16,553 bases of DNA from JAGUXG01 sp043798435 (lineage in GTDB: Bacteria > UBA9089 > UBA9088 > JAGUXG01), in the NCBI GenBank assembly GCA_043798435.1, contig JAZDOR010000155.1, positions 1 through 16,553 on the forward strand, in the 5' to 3' direction. The notes below the pieces were generated by a model that worked only from the letters and a program-made list of their open reading frames with translations, had not been told where the DNA came from and made no database searches. Positions 5,946 to 13,411 of this stretch are shown piece after piece. The position numbers and the translations under genes were made by a program. How positions within the stretch are numbered: position 1 is the first letter of the stretch; every line of letters starts with the position of its first letter.

Positions 5946-7646
5946 CCACATTAATCCACTGATCTTTTTCTTAATATTTTCCCGATACCCATTGATCTTA
6001 ACCATGACTTCATTTAAGGTTTCTTTCGTTACCGACACCTCTGACTCCTTCTTTGATGCCCTCGAGCTTGTTTTATCATAATTTACTTCTGTTATTTTCT
6101 CAATAAAAATTGTGATACCCGCAACTATTGCTGAAATCAATCCTCCTAAAAATAATCCTTTGAGTGCACCGCCAATCATAACTCTAAAGCGATTATCACC
6201 AAATAGTGCAGGTAATAGGCTAATTACAAAATAGACTGGCCATATTAGACCCATTATTAAGCGTTCAAGTAGCGTTCCAGATAATGGTGAATCGAATTTA
6301 TCGCTGCATGCCGCTTCCATTAAAAAATAATCTGCCAAAATATACATCAAGGGATATGCCAAGCACCCAAAGAGAAAGGAATTATCTGTACCAAGAGGTT
6401 TAGTAGTTATTTTGCTCTTTAGTTCTTCATGTTCTTCTTCCTCATTTTTCAACTTTTTTTCTAATTCATGTTTTTTTCTGCAAAGTAGGATTATTTGACT
6501 AATTTGCAGACTTGGTTCTTTTAATGTGCCTATATTTGTTTGGCATTTCAAGCAATCAGAGTAGGATGGTCTTTCTAATACCTCATATGATTTTTTTAGG
6601 TGCCCTTGTAGAGAATTTACAATGCTTGAATATTCAGGGTGTTGCTCCTTTGCTTCTATGTCCGAAAGAGCTTTGTGTACTTCACCAATTTCCTGTTTAG
6701 CTTTACCTAATGCCTCTTGAGAAAGCTGAGATAATAAGGCGAGAATATCTTGCTGTATAATCTTAAGATCCGGTTCAACAGATGCAGTTACAAATAAAGC
6801 TGGATTGCGAATGATTGCGCTTTTTATTCTCTCTGTCGCCACAGAATTTTTACCAGCCAACGCAGCATAAACGCCCGATGCAAAAATCCATTTTGGATCC
6901 CTCCATTCATTCTCTTTCAGGGCTTGGTCTGCAAAAGAAAAAGCTCTATCGTAATCTCTTTCAGTATAGTACAAGCGACCTATGGTCCATAAAGTTCGAG
7001 ATTTGGATGTGGAATCTAAGTTATCTGGAAGAGACAGTGCTTTTCTAAAGAAGGTATGTGCGTTAGAAGCATTGTCCTTGTGAATTTCAATATAGCCAAT
7101 GTTCATCAACACCTGATAATCGGTGGTGTCAGACTTAAGTGCTTCCCTAAATCGTTCTTCGGCTTCCTCATATTCTTCGTTTACATAATGACGAACCCCT
7201 TGTCGTACTAATTGTCTTGCCTCATTGTTCCTGTTTTGATGGAGGACTTCTAATATCTCTTCCATGATTTTATTTTGCTGAGATAGCTCCCATCTAATTT
7301 CAACCAATTCTACGCATATATGGTCACCAACAATCTCTATAATATTGGAAATCTGGTCAGCAGCATCCGATATTTCTTCCGATATTTGGTTTCCTATCCT
7401 GTGAATATTACTATTTAATACCGCTGACTGTTGTGCGATTTCAGCAGATATTATTTGGGCACCGGCAATATTGCTCCTTACGATTTCACGACTAATGTTA
7501 TGTTGGGCTTCAAGCTGACGTTTTGCCAAACTAATTATTTCGCGTTCTCTTCTTGGGCTTTCATAAACGATTTCTGCCTCTAGACTAGATATGGAAGACC
7601 AATCAGAATTCCCATAAGTGTAACGGTTTATTAAAGAATGAGCCAT
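5943..7646 (-). CDS. TPR protein with N-terminal coiled coil and C-terminal membrane segments
   Basis: This 567-aa protein of unknown function starts at an ATG with a strong GAGGAGGT site eight bases upstream. Residues about 20-140 are a long Gln/Glu-rich helical or coiled-coil region with ISAEIAQQSA and IGNQISEEISDAADQI. Two or more tetratricopeptide-like repeats follow: YVNEEYEEAEERFREAL at about 158-175, then YYTERDYDRAFSFADQAL. A charged coiled coil (KKHELEKKLKNEEEEHEELK) precedes two or three hydrophobic segments at about 424-517 (LAYPLMYILADYFLM, LIWPVYFVISLLPALF, GLFLGGLISAIVAGITIF). There is no signal peptide, so the TPR part is probably cytosolic and anchored to the membrane by the C-terminal region. 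TPRs mediate protein contacts. No enzyme domain is visible. It is the sole cargo of the inserted segment. Confidence 0.8.
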   Translation of the reverse strand: MAHSLINRYTYGNSDWSSISSLEAEIVYESPRREREIISLAKRQLEAQHNISREIVRSNIAGAQIISAEIAQQSAVLNSNIHRIGNQISEEISDAADQISNIIEIVGDHICVELVEIRWELSQQNKIMEEILEVLHQNRNNEARQLVRQGVRHYVNEEYEEAEERFREALKSDTTDYQVLMNIGYIEIHKDNASNAHTFFRKALSLPDNLDSTSKSRTLWTIGRLYYTERDYDRAFSFADQALKENEWRDPKWIFASGVYAALAGKNSVATERIKSAIIRNPALFVTASVEPDLKIIQQDILALLSQLSQEALGKAKQEIGEVHKALSDIEAKEQHPEYSSIVNSLQGHLKKSYEVLERPSYSDCLKCQTNIGTLKEPSLQISQIILLCRKKHELEKKLKNEEEEHEELKSKITTKPLGTDNSFLFGCLAYPLMYILADYFLMEAACSDKFDSPLSGTLLERLIMGLIWPVYFVISLLPALFGDNRFRVMIGGALKGLFLGGLISAIVAGITIFIEKITEVNYDKTSSRASKKESEVSVTKETLNEVMVKINGYRENIKKKISGLMW

Positions 7647-7671
7647 AAACTACCTCCTCAAGAAGGTAAGC

Positions 7672-7700
7672 AAGGGAACAGTTTTACGCAATCCCTTTAA
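7672..7700. repeat. second copy of the 27-bp repeat, upstream of the TPR gene
   Basis: It is a direct, imperfect copy of 5919-5945. With that copy it brackets the TPR gene exactly (coding region 5943-7646). The remaining bases to 7883 contain no gene that I can support. Confidence 0.8.
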
Positions 7701-7821
7701 TATCAAGCAGTAACAAATAAAATATTTCTTCTTTACTTCCAAGGTCTACCTTTGCGACTTAAGCATATCCCGATATTTAATTTGCAATTGATGTTTCCTT
7801 GCGTAGCGTGCCATAATTCAT

Positions 7822-7850
7822 GGTTTAATACAATACGATATTATTGTCAA
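7822..7850 (-). promoter_or_regulatory. possible promoter for the TPR gene
   Basis: A perfect TTGACA (complement of 7845-7850) is followed at 17 bases by only a poor -10 (TAAACC); TATTAA at 14 bases is an alternative. It lies about 175 bases upstream of the start, inside the inserted segment. Confidence 0.3.
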
Positions 7851-7883
7851 TATTTTTCTTGCAATTAGTTGAATTTACTGAAG

Positions 7884-8351
7884 TTATGTAAACTGTCTCC
7901 CTTTCTTTCTTTCATCAAGGCTTATGGCCGGAGCAAAGAGCTTCTCCCCCAATTTCTTTTTCCAGACAACAGTGCCTTTTGTCTCCTCATCCCTCACACA
8001 GAAAAGCCATCCATCTGTAGTGGCACCATAGATACGCCCATTTGAGTCAATGATTGGGGTATAGAGGTTTCCTCCAGAATAGTAGCTCCAGCGATTTGCT
8101 CCGTATGGGGTTAAGGCATAGAGCTTATCATTCCCAATGTAGATTCTGTTACCTGTCCCAATGGTTACATAGCAACCACCAGCACCTAATTGCTTTTTCC
8201 ACTTAAGCTTTGAGTTATCAGGACCCGGGTATTGGCTCCTGCCTGTATGCTGCCCGTCGTGCTGATATTGTGGCCAGGGAGGGGTAGCAGCCCAGCCCAA
8301 AGCTCCTCCCCAGAGCATCAAAGCTCCTATCAGAATCAGACATCTCTTCAT
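7884..8351 (-). pseudogene. 5' end of the disrupted propeller surface-protein gene (signal peptide and first blades)
   Basis: The first 146 residues are about nine-tenths identical, by eye, to the start of the gene at 12690. They begin with a signal peptide (MKRCLILIGALMLWGGALGW, cleavage near AATPPWPQ). WPQYQHDGQHTGRSQYPGPD and the PQQ/Trp-type blades LYALTPYGANRWSY and VVWKKKLGEKLF follow. Homology ends after SLDE. The last eight residues (RKKGRQFT) are read from the repeat end of the inserted segment and stop at 7884. The start is supported by AAGGAGG and by the identical start of the paralogue. Only one or two propeller blades remain, so a functional fold is unlikely, although a short secreted peptide could be made. 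It follows the VapC-like gene by 62 bases. Confidence 0.85.
7888..7901 (-). repeat. right-end inverted copy of the GACAGTTTAC core
   Basis: On the minus strand this reads GGGAGACAGTTTAC, against GGGGACAGTTTAC at 5920-5932 on the + strand. Only nine bases separate it from the point where paralogous homology resumes (7911), as expected for an element end. Confidence 0.6.
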
Positions 8352-8413
8352 TTTTTGCCTCCTTAAATTTCAGTAATCTTTGATGTAACCGCTTAGTTCA
8401 TTCAATTGTTGAC

Positions 8414-8794
8414 TCAAACCTCCTTAACAATAATTCCTGGCATTGGATAATGTCTGATATTGGCTGTCAGCAAAACTGCTCTATGAACAAGAGCTACTGC
8501 TCCAATAATTGCATCAGCCAGACTCAATGTTATCCCCTTTTTTGCATATTCATTCTGATATTCACCAGCCATCTTAGCTATCTTAGAGCTAACCTCAAAA
8601 TAGTAAAGATGGTCTATCAACTTGTCAGCTGATGCCATCTCTTTTTCCTTTAAGCCACGATAAACCTCAGCGACATTTATGCAACAACACCCGAGAATAG
8701 CACCTTCCTCCGCAAGGCCCTTTATCCTGCTTACTACATCCTTGCATCCCTTTAAGTAATCAATGAGAACTGTGGTATCAAGAAGGTATCTCAT
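8414..8794 (-). CDS. PIN-domain ribonuclease toxin, VapC-like
   Basis: This 126-aa PIN-domain protein is of the usual VapC size. The acidic residues of the metal-binding site are visible: D6 in LLDTTVLIDYL, E43 in NVAEVYRGL and D94 in LSLADAIIGA. N112 in TANIRHYP stands at the usual fourth (D/N) position. VapC toxins cleave RNA, often the tRNA anticodon loop or rRNA, until bound by their antitoxin; the target here cannot be inferred. It overlaps the antitoxin gene by four bases (ATGA), as is common for coupled TA pairs. It differs clearly from the other PIN protein at 12728, so the two pairs are not a recent duplication. Confidence 0.9.
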   Translation of the reverse strand: MRYLLDTTVLIDYLKGCKDVVSRIKGLAEEGAILGCCCINVAEVYRGLKEKEMASADKLIDHLYYFEVSSKIAKMAGEYQNEYAKKGITLSLADAIIGAVALVHRAVLLTANIRHYPMPGIIVKEV

Positions 8795-9054
8795 CCTCTT
8801 CTTGCTTCCTCATCCCTTTCTCTAATCCCCCTCACCCAGGAGAATGTATCTTTTCTGGTTCTCCATTCAGGATGCTCCTCTTGTTGTATCACTCCTGCTG
8901 TTTCATCCAATGCCTTAAGTAGAGCTATATTAACCATTTTCTCTTTGGCTGCCTCTGCTAAAAATGCGCTCCTTTTTCTTTTGCCCACAATTCTATCTAT
9001 TTCGGATAGAAGTCTGGCAGGCAACAGGACATGTGTCCTGGCTATTGCTTCCAT
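8791..9054 (-). CDS. ribbon-helix-helix type antitoxin, VapB-like
   Basis: This is an 87-aa protein. Its N-terminal strand, RTHVLLPARLLSEIDRIVG, and the helix KRSAFLAEAAKEKM have the CopG/RHH pattern: a beta-strand followed by two helices that bind DNA as a dimer. The C-terminal part, HPEWRTRKDTFSWVRGIRE, probably wraps the PIN toxin. The start is fixed by a near-perfect AAGGAGGTGA (9059-9068). It is co-transcribed with the PIN gene from the promoter at 9080-9108 and probably represses that promoter, as RHH antitoxins usually do. Confidence 0.85.
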   Translation of the reverse strand: MEAIARTHVLLPARLLSEIDRIVGKRKRSAFLAEAAKEKMVNIALLKALDETAGVIQQEEHPEWRTRKDTFSWVRGIRERDEEARRG

Positions 9055-9079
9055 AAGATCACCTCCTTAAATCACATTT

Positions 9080-9108
9080 ATTATAACATAACTATGGGAT
9101 TTAGTCAA
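9080..9108 (-). promoter_or_regulatory. sigma70-type promoter of the first TA pair
   Basis: On the minus strand TTGACT (9103-9108), a 17-base spacer and a perfect TATAAT (9080-9085) stand about 25 bases before the antitoxin ATG. The spacer contains AAATCCC and the palindrome CATAGTTATG, a plausible antitoxin operator. The AAATCCC and TA-rich part recurs in the second TA promoter. Confidence 0.8.
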
Positions 9109-9113
9109 TAGAT

Positions 9114-10997
9114 TCACCTCACCTCGCAAGTGAAGCTGACTGTGCCTGAGGATGCTGGGGAGACCTGGGAGATGAGCCACTTTATCTTTGTAGCAGAGGG
9201 GCTGGGGGTAGATTGCCAGTTGCTATTTACATAGTAGGAAGGATTGCCTGTAGCATTCTGGAGAAGAGTATTTTCTGGTAGGACTTCAATAATACTAACA
9301 TTCATCGCTGTGCCTGAGCCTTCATTGGTGTAGGTTATGGTGTAGGTCAGGGTTCCTTCTTTGGCAACATACTTTTTATCGGAGGTCTTTTTGAGGGTTA
9401 TCTTGGGTTTTGGGGCTTCTGTAATCTTGTAGACATGCCGCTCGTAGCCTTTGTATGTGTCTGTGAATGTGCCGTTGATTGCTGTTACTGTCCTTGTTTC
9501 AAATAGCACTACCAGGGTCTTTGAGGCTGTTCCAGCAAGGTCAGAGAGCTTCCAACTGACATTATTCTGGGTGGTAGAGCCGGCATTAAGGGTGATGAGA
9601 TACTTGTCGCCATTCTGCTTTTGCTTGTAGATACAGTGCATATTCTGGGTTGTGGTGGTGGCCATACCCTTTTCCCCCATAATATCAAGGGTGATGGATG
9701 GGGGAAGGATGACATCAGCAAGTTTGTCTGGTGCTTTGAGGAGTTCATAGCCTCCTTGCTTGACACCATCCCAGACATCCTTTAGTCCGCCATACTGGTC
9801 ATATTGTTGGTCTGCAGGATGGGCAAATGCAAAGTATAAGAAGCCAACTGCACCATGGGTAATAGAGGTATATACCTGGGCAATTATTTCATCTTTAGTG
9901 TATATTCGTCCTAATAGCGGTGGGTAGCCAGGAAACTCACCGGTCATAATCAATGGTCTTGTATTACCAACAGCCTTTCGCATCTCATCCAATCTCTGAG
10001 CTTGCATAGCCAATCCCTTCTCTACATTCTTATAATCAGAGGGGTATTGATCGCAGGATAGGACATCTGCATCCTCAGCCATAATCTTCCATTCTGTAAG
10101 TCCCATAAAGCCCATACCCAATAAGAAGCCAGGTCTATTTGGGTCAGCCAATCTCTGCCTTTGTGAGACCTGATGGACAAAGAGATGTGGAGAACCAAAG
10201 GTATCATACTCGTGGTCCCATTCATCCTTAAGCCACCAGAAGAGGATATTTGGGTCATCCTTATGGTCATACATCACCTGCTGTAAATAGTCTAAGCAAG
10301 CCTCTTCACTGCCATGTCTATATGCAATCTGACCTGAACGGGTATCATCAAGGAAGTCGGGTATTATCTTCAGGTTATGAGCCTTTGCCATACTCAAGTG
10401 TTCATCAAAGCCTGCCTCAGTCCATATTCCTGGGTCATCCCAGGTATACTGTGAAGGGTATTCACTCCAGGCACTATACCAGTTCAGATAGAAAGTGCCA
10501 CCTAAAACTCTGCAGTTCAAATTATTATCTTCAATTATCTGGTAATCATCCTTTGTGCCTGTCCCATTGTCGTAGATGAGCTGTGGGCCACTATCCATTC
10601 CATAAGGAAAGAATGCACCCTCTCCCGGGATATACTCGCAGGTGGAAGATAGATTGGAAAATTTAGAGTCCGGGCTTTCAGACCAGAAACCATCTGCATC
10701 TTCCTCAAACTCTAAGGTATCAGAGCCTGTGGATAGCTTGACTTTATCTATGGGAAGTTCTCCAAGAATATAGTCAGAATAATACCAGTAACCAATCTTG
10801 AATTTGAAGATATTCTTTTTATCATCAAAATCAGTAGCCATAATTGTATTTGTGGCTATCTCAAACTGGATTGTCTTCCATTTGTGGTCAAAGCTGCCAC
10901 CTATATTACCCTTGCAATACACTTGTAGGATTGGAATATAATGGAATACCTGGAGTATGTATGTCTGGAGATATCTCCTCCGGGGAACGGACATCAT
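9114..10997 (-). CDS. glycoside-hydrolase-like barrel plus DUF11 tail; C-terminal half of a frameshifted surface protein
   Basis: This is an open frame of 627 aa. Only the part from about residue 30 (KGNIGGSFDHKW) looks genuine; the first residues are the other frame of the upstream half. Residues 30-130 are beta-rich and carbohydrate-binding-like. Residues 140-410 look like a (beta/alpha)8 barrel, with GTFYLNWYSAWSEYP, NILFWWLKDEWD (D258, E259, a candidate acid/base) and LIMTGEFPG (E354, a candidate nucleophile). A beta domain with YKGYERHVYKI follows, then the DUF11/TIGR01451-like module (YTITYTNEGSGTAMNV, IIEVLPEN, SATKIKW) ending SFTCEVR. This copy has no heptamer array in its loop. No cell-wall or membrane sorting signal follows, so the module itself may serve attachment. 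The substrate is unknown and the GH family is not assigned. Confidence 0.75.
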   Translation of the reverse strand: MMSVPRRRYLQTYILQVFHYIPILQVYCKGNIGGSFDHKWKTIQFEIATNTIMATDFDDKKNIFKFKIGYWYYSDYILGELPIDKVKLSTGSDTLEFEEDADGFWSESPDSKFSNLSSTCEYIPGEGAFFPYGMDSGPQLIYDNGTGTKDDYQIIEDNNLNCRVLGGTFYLNWYSAWSEYPSQYTWDDPGIWTEAGFDEHLSMAKAHNLKIIPDFLDDTRSGQIAYRHGSEEACLDYLQQVMYDHKDDPNILFWWLKDEWDHEYDTFGSPHLFVHQVSQRQRLADPNRPGFLLGMGFMGLTEWKIMAEDADVLSCDQYPSDYKNVEKGLAMQAQRLDEMRKAVGNTRPLIMTGEFPGYPPLLGRIYTKDEIIAQVYTSITHGAVGFLYFAFAHPADQQYDQYGGLKDVWDGVKQGGYELLKAPDKLADVILPPSITLDIMGEKGMATTTTQNMHCIYKQKQNGDKYLITLNAGSTTQNNVSWKLSDLAGTASKTLVVLFETRTVTAINGTFTDTYKGYERHVYKITEAPKPKITLKKTSDKKYVAKEGTLTYTITYTNEGSGTAMNVSIIEVLPENTLLQNATGNPSYYVNSNWQSTPSPSATKIKWLISQVSPASSGTVSFTCEVR

Positions 10998-12690
10998 CCT
11001 TGTATCTTATGGTGAGGTAGAGTGGAACCGTTGGTTGTTTGTTCCCATCCAATGGGAATAACCCTGCCTTGACATCAATATATCCCTTCTGCCTATACTT
11101 TATGGCTCTGGATGTGGTCTTACCATCTGGGACTGTTGGGGTAGTGCACCACCAGAACCTGCCATTATCACCCTCTCCTTCTTCATACCAGGGCCAGCTC
11201 CACCAGGTTCCATAACCCAAGGAAATATCAGAACCTGTGTCAATGTCATCTGCATCACCAAAGTCGTTGTATACCCCAGAGATAGCCCTTGCTGTAAAGT
11301 CCTGATTATACTTGGTGCCATCAAGAGAGGGATAGATATAGCTTGCTGGAGAGAAGCTATAGTCTGTTTTTGCAGGAATAAGGGTATATTTATCAACAGG
11401 TATGTTTGTAAGCAGATAGTAGCCAGAGCTGTTTGTGGTTGTTGTAGCAAAGATAGTGCTTCCTTTCCAGAGGGAGATAGAGACATCAGAGACAGGAGAA
11501 CCATTATCTTCGATACATCCTGAGATGGAAAAAAGGGAAGGAGAGGTTCCAATAGCATAAACCCTTTGATAGTCTGCTCCGCCGTAGAGGATGCCATCAG
11601 AACCTATGGTTAAGGAAGGAAATTCCCAGAAGTAATCAGTAGTATCAAATTTCCACTTAAAGAGACCATTGGAATTGAGGCAGTAGATGCTCTTCGTTCC
11701 ATTCTCATTTCCCTTAACCCCAAAGTAGAGATTCCCTTTTGAATCTATCACAGGTAGAAATATTCTTGCAGCAAGGCTTCCTGTCCCTGGATAAACCCAT
11801 TTTGTGTTTCCTGTGACTGGGTCTAAGGCATAGAGGGATTTAGTGCCTCCATAATAATCTGAGCCTATATATAATGTTCCATCAGAGCCAATGGCTGGAG
11901 AGGAACTGTAGGTTCTATCGTTTTTCCACTTCCGGCTGCCATTTCCTGGATTTATGGCATGGAGGACTCCATCCCCTGCTTTAAGATAGATAATGCCATC
12001 TGTGCCAATGGAAGGTGGACTAGCTACCTGTGTCTCATAGTCATAAGACCACAGGAAGTTACCATCTGAATTCAGGGCATAGAGCTTACCATAACCACTC
12101 TTTGGCCAGTTTGCAAAGTAGATGGCACCGGTAGTACCAATGGCCGGGATAGTAAAATATTCAAGGTTAGTGGTATAACTTCCCTTGATATTACCATTAG
12201 ATGTATTCACAAAATAGAGCCTTCCGTCCTTTGAGCCAACATAGATAGTCCCTTCATCAAGGCTTATGGCTGGAGCAAAGAGCTTCTCCCCCAATTTCTT
12301 TTTCCAGACAACAGCACCTTCTGTCTCATCATCCCTCACACAGAAAAGCCATCCATCTACCGTGGCACCATAGATATGTCCATCTGAGCTAATGATTGGG
12401 GTATAGAGGTTTCCTCCAGAATAGTAGCTCCAGCGATTTGCTCCGTATGGGGTTAAGGCATAGAGCTTATCATTGCCAACATAGACTTTGTTACCTGTCC
12501 CAATGGCTACATAGCAACCACCAGCACCTAATTGCTTTTTCCACTCAAGCTTTGAATTATCAGGACCAGGGTATTGGCTCCTGCCTGTATGCTGCCCGTC
12601 GTGCTGATACTGTGGCCAGGGAGGGGTAGCAGCCCAGCCCAAAGCTGCCCAGAGCATCAAAGCCCCTATCAAAATTAGCCATCTCTTCAT
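10906..12690 (-). CDS. secreted PQQ-like beta-propeller plus carboxypeptidase-regulatory-like domain; N-terminal half of a frameshifted surface protein
   Basis: The start is the ATG at 12690, fixed by GGAGG at 12696-12700 and by the paralogue at 8351. The frame is open further, to 12735. A signal peptide (MKRWLILIGALMLWAALGW) is followed by WPQYQHDGQHTGRS and a run of PQQ/Trp-type blades to about residue 385: LYALTPYGANRWSY, LYALNSDGNFLWSYD, LHAINPGNGSRKWKN, LYALDPVTGNTKWVY. An SdrB/carboxypeptidase-regulatory-like domain (SISGCIEDNGSPVSDVSISL, SSGYYLLTNIPVDKYTL) follows, then the start of a ligand-binding-like beta region. The frame ends TSVLQG-TAA. Dropping one G at 10909-10911 continues it as VLQGNIGGSFDHKW into the downstream frame, giving one protein of about 1191 aa. 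The VapC-like gene ends 37 bases upstream. Confidence 0.8.
   Translation of the reverse strand: MKRWLILIGALMLWAALGWAATPPWPQYQHDGQHTGRSQYPGPDNSKLEWKKQLGAGGCYVAIGTGNKVYVGNDKLYALTPYGANRWSYYSGGNLYTPIISSDGHIYGATVDGWLFCVRDDETEGAVVWKKKLGEKLFAPAISLDEGTIYVGSKDGRLYFVNTSNGNIKGSYTTNLEYFTIPAIGTTGAIYFANWPKSGYGKLYALNSDGNFLWSYDYETQVASPPSIGTDGIIYLKAGDGVLHAINPGNGSRKWKNDRTYSSSPAIGSDGTLYIGSDYYGGTKSLYALDPVTGNTKWVYPGTGSLAARIFLPVIDSKGNLYFGVKGNENGTKSIYCLNSNGLFKWKFDTTDYFWEFPSLTIGSDGILYGGADYQRVYAIGTSPSLFSISGCIEDNGSPVSDVSISLWKGSTIFATTTTNSSGYYLLTNIPVDKYTLIPAKTDYSFSPASYIYPSLDGTKYNQDFTARAISGVYNDFGDADDIDTGSDISLGYGTWWSWPWYEEGEGDNGRFWWCTTPTVPDGKTTSRAIKYRQKGYIDVKAGLFPLDGNKQPTVPLYLTIRYKDDVRSPEEISPDIHTPGIPLYSNPTSVLQG
10909..10911 (-). 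other. single-base frame break joining the two halves of the surface protein
   Basis: CAAGGGTAATATAGG on the coding strand stops at TAA. With GG instead of GGG it reads CAA GGT AAT ATA GGT (Q G N I G) and joins both halves. The homologous stretch of the paralogue at 5334-8351 is missing, so that copy cannot settle which form is ancestral. Confidence 0.7.
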
Positions 12691-12727
12691 TTTTGCCTCC
12701 ATTTCTAAATGAATTTTAAGCTTCTTT

Positions 12728-13102
12728 CTATCCAAACCTTTTCACATCTTTCATTGGATAGTGTTTCTGATTTAGGGTATAAAGATAGTAGTTATTGATG
12801 CAAGCAGCAGCAGCAATCAGGGCATCAGCAATTTCAAGGCTATGGCTTTTTCTAAATTTGGCAAGATACATTCCTGCCATTTGACCTATTTTACCATTTA
12901 TGGAGAGAAGCTCCATAGTCTGAAATAACTCCTCAGTTTTCTTCTCTTCACCCTTCCTGAGACCAGAATAGATCTCTGCTATTGAGATTGGGGTGCAGGA
13001 GATAATGGAGCCTTTATCATGCAACTCCTCTAATCTACCTATAATCTCATTGTTTCCTTTTAAGCATTCAATGATTATATCAGTATCCAACAAAACTCTC
13101 AT
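12728..13102 (-). CDS. PIN-domain ribonuclease toxin, VapC-like (second pair)
   Basis: This 124-aa PIN-domain protein has the expected acidic residues: D6 and D8 in LLDTDIIIECL, E43 in ISIAEIYSGL and D93 in LEIADALIAAA. N111 in TLNQKHYP occupies the fourth position. It overlaps its antitoxin gene by four bases (ATGA). The surface-protein gene starts 37 bases downstream without a convincing promoter between, so it may be transcribed with this pair. Its sequence is only distantly related to the PIN protein at 8414; they share the fold and the size. Confidence 0.9.
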   Translation of the reverse strand: MRVLLDTDIIIECLKGNNEIIGRLEELHDKGSIISCTPISIAEIYSGLRKGEEKKTEELFQTMELLSINGKIGQMAGMYLAKFRKSHSLEIADALIAAAACINNYYLYTLNQKHYPMKDVKRFG

Positions 13103-13356
13103 CTACCAAGCTTCTCCAATCTCGAATCTTTTCTTATCCCTCTAATAAACCCTTGGGTATCCTTGAAGTCTTCTCTGTTAGCCCAGATACCTGCTACACC
13201 CTGAAGAGCTTTTTTGAAATCAGCACCTTTTTCCTGAATTAAGACCTTGTCTATAGCAGAACGAATTAGTTCAGCTATAGACCTATTCTCTTGTCTACTG
13301 ACAATATTTATATATCTCCACTGATCCTCAGAAAGATAAATTTGCGTCCTTTTCAT
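13099..13356 (-). CDS. ribbon-helix-helix type antitoxin (second pair)
   Basis: This is an 85-aa protein. The N-terminus, KRTQIYLSEDQWRYINIVSR, and the second helix, SIAELIRSAIDKVL, follow the CopG/RHH pattern (strand, helix, helix; TQIYL being the DNA-contacting strand). The C-terminal tail, DFKDTQGFIRGIRKDSR, probably neutralises the PIN toxin. AGGAGGTG (13364-13371) fixes the start. Both antitoxins share the tail pattern 'F.RGIR', although the rest differs. It probably represses its own promoter at 13379-13407. Confidence 0.85.
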   Translation of the reverse strand: MKRTQIYLSEDQWRYINIVSRQENRSIAELIRSAIDKVLIQEKGADFKKALQGVAGIWANREDFKDTQGFIRGIRKDSRLEKLGR

Positions 13357-13378
13357 TTACCTGCACCTCCTAATATGT

Positions 13379-13407
13379 ATTATGCAACAAAAATAGGGAT
13401 TTGTCTA
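13379..13407 (-). promoter_or_regulatory. sigma70-type promoter of the second TA pair
   Basis: On the minus strand TAGACA (13402-13407), a 17-base spacer and CATAAT (13379-13384) match consensus at 5 of 6 positions each, about 22 bases before the antitoxin ATG. The spacer begins AATCCCTATTTTTGTTG. It shares AAATCCC, counting the last base of the -35, with the promoter at 9080-9108. Confidence 0.75.
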
Positions 13408-13411
13408 TGAT

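Larger units (their letters stand above)
5917..7910. mobile_element. 2-kb foreign segment replacing the middle of a surface-protein gene
   Basis: Homology to the paralogue at 9114-12690 ends at 5916 (equivalent to 9707) and resumes at 7911 (equivalent to 12253). About 2.5 kb of the ancestral gene is therefore missing and 1994 bp of unrelated DNA stands in its place. The ends resemble an inverted repeat: GGGGACAGTTTAC at 5920-5932 and, reversed, GGGAGACAGTTTAC at 7888-7901. The cargo is one TPR/membrane protein gene. No transposase is present, so this is a non-autonomous element, a decayed one, or recombination between two small repeats. Target-site duplications cannot be judged because the flanking gene has lost material. 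Confidence 0.6.

Noticed and set aside
5917..7910. Complete insertion sequence
   Set aside because: No transposase or resolvase is encoded; the only gene is a TPR/membrane protein.
9509..11597. Alternative-frame ORFs within the large surface gene
   Set aside because: Their composition is that of out-of-frame translation, and the other frame has clear domain homology.
8414..13356. The two VapBC-like pairs as a recent tandem duplication along with the surface genes
   Set aside because: The toxins and antitoxins are only distantly similar, and upstream DNA homology between the surface paralogues stops at the ribosome binding site.
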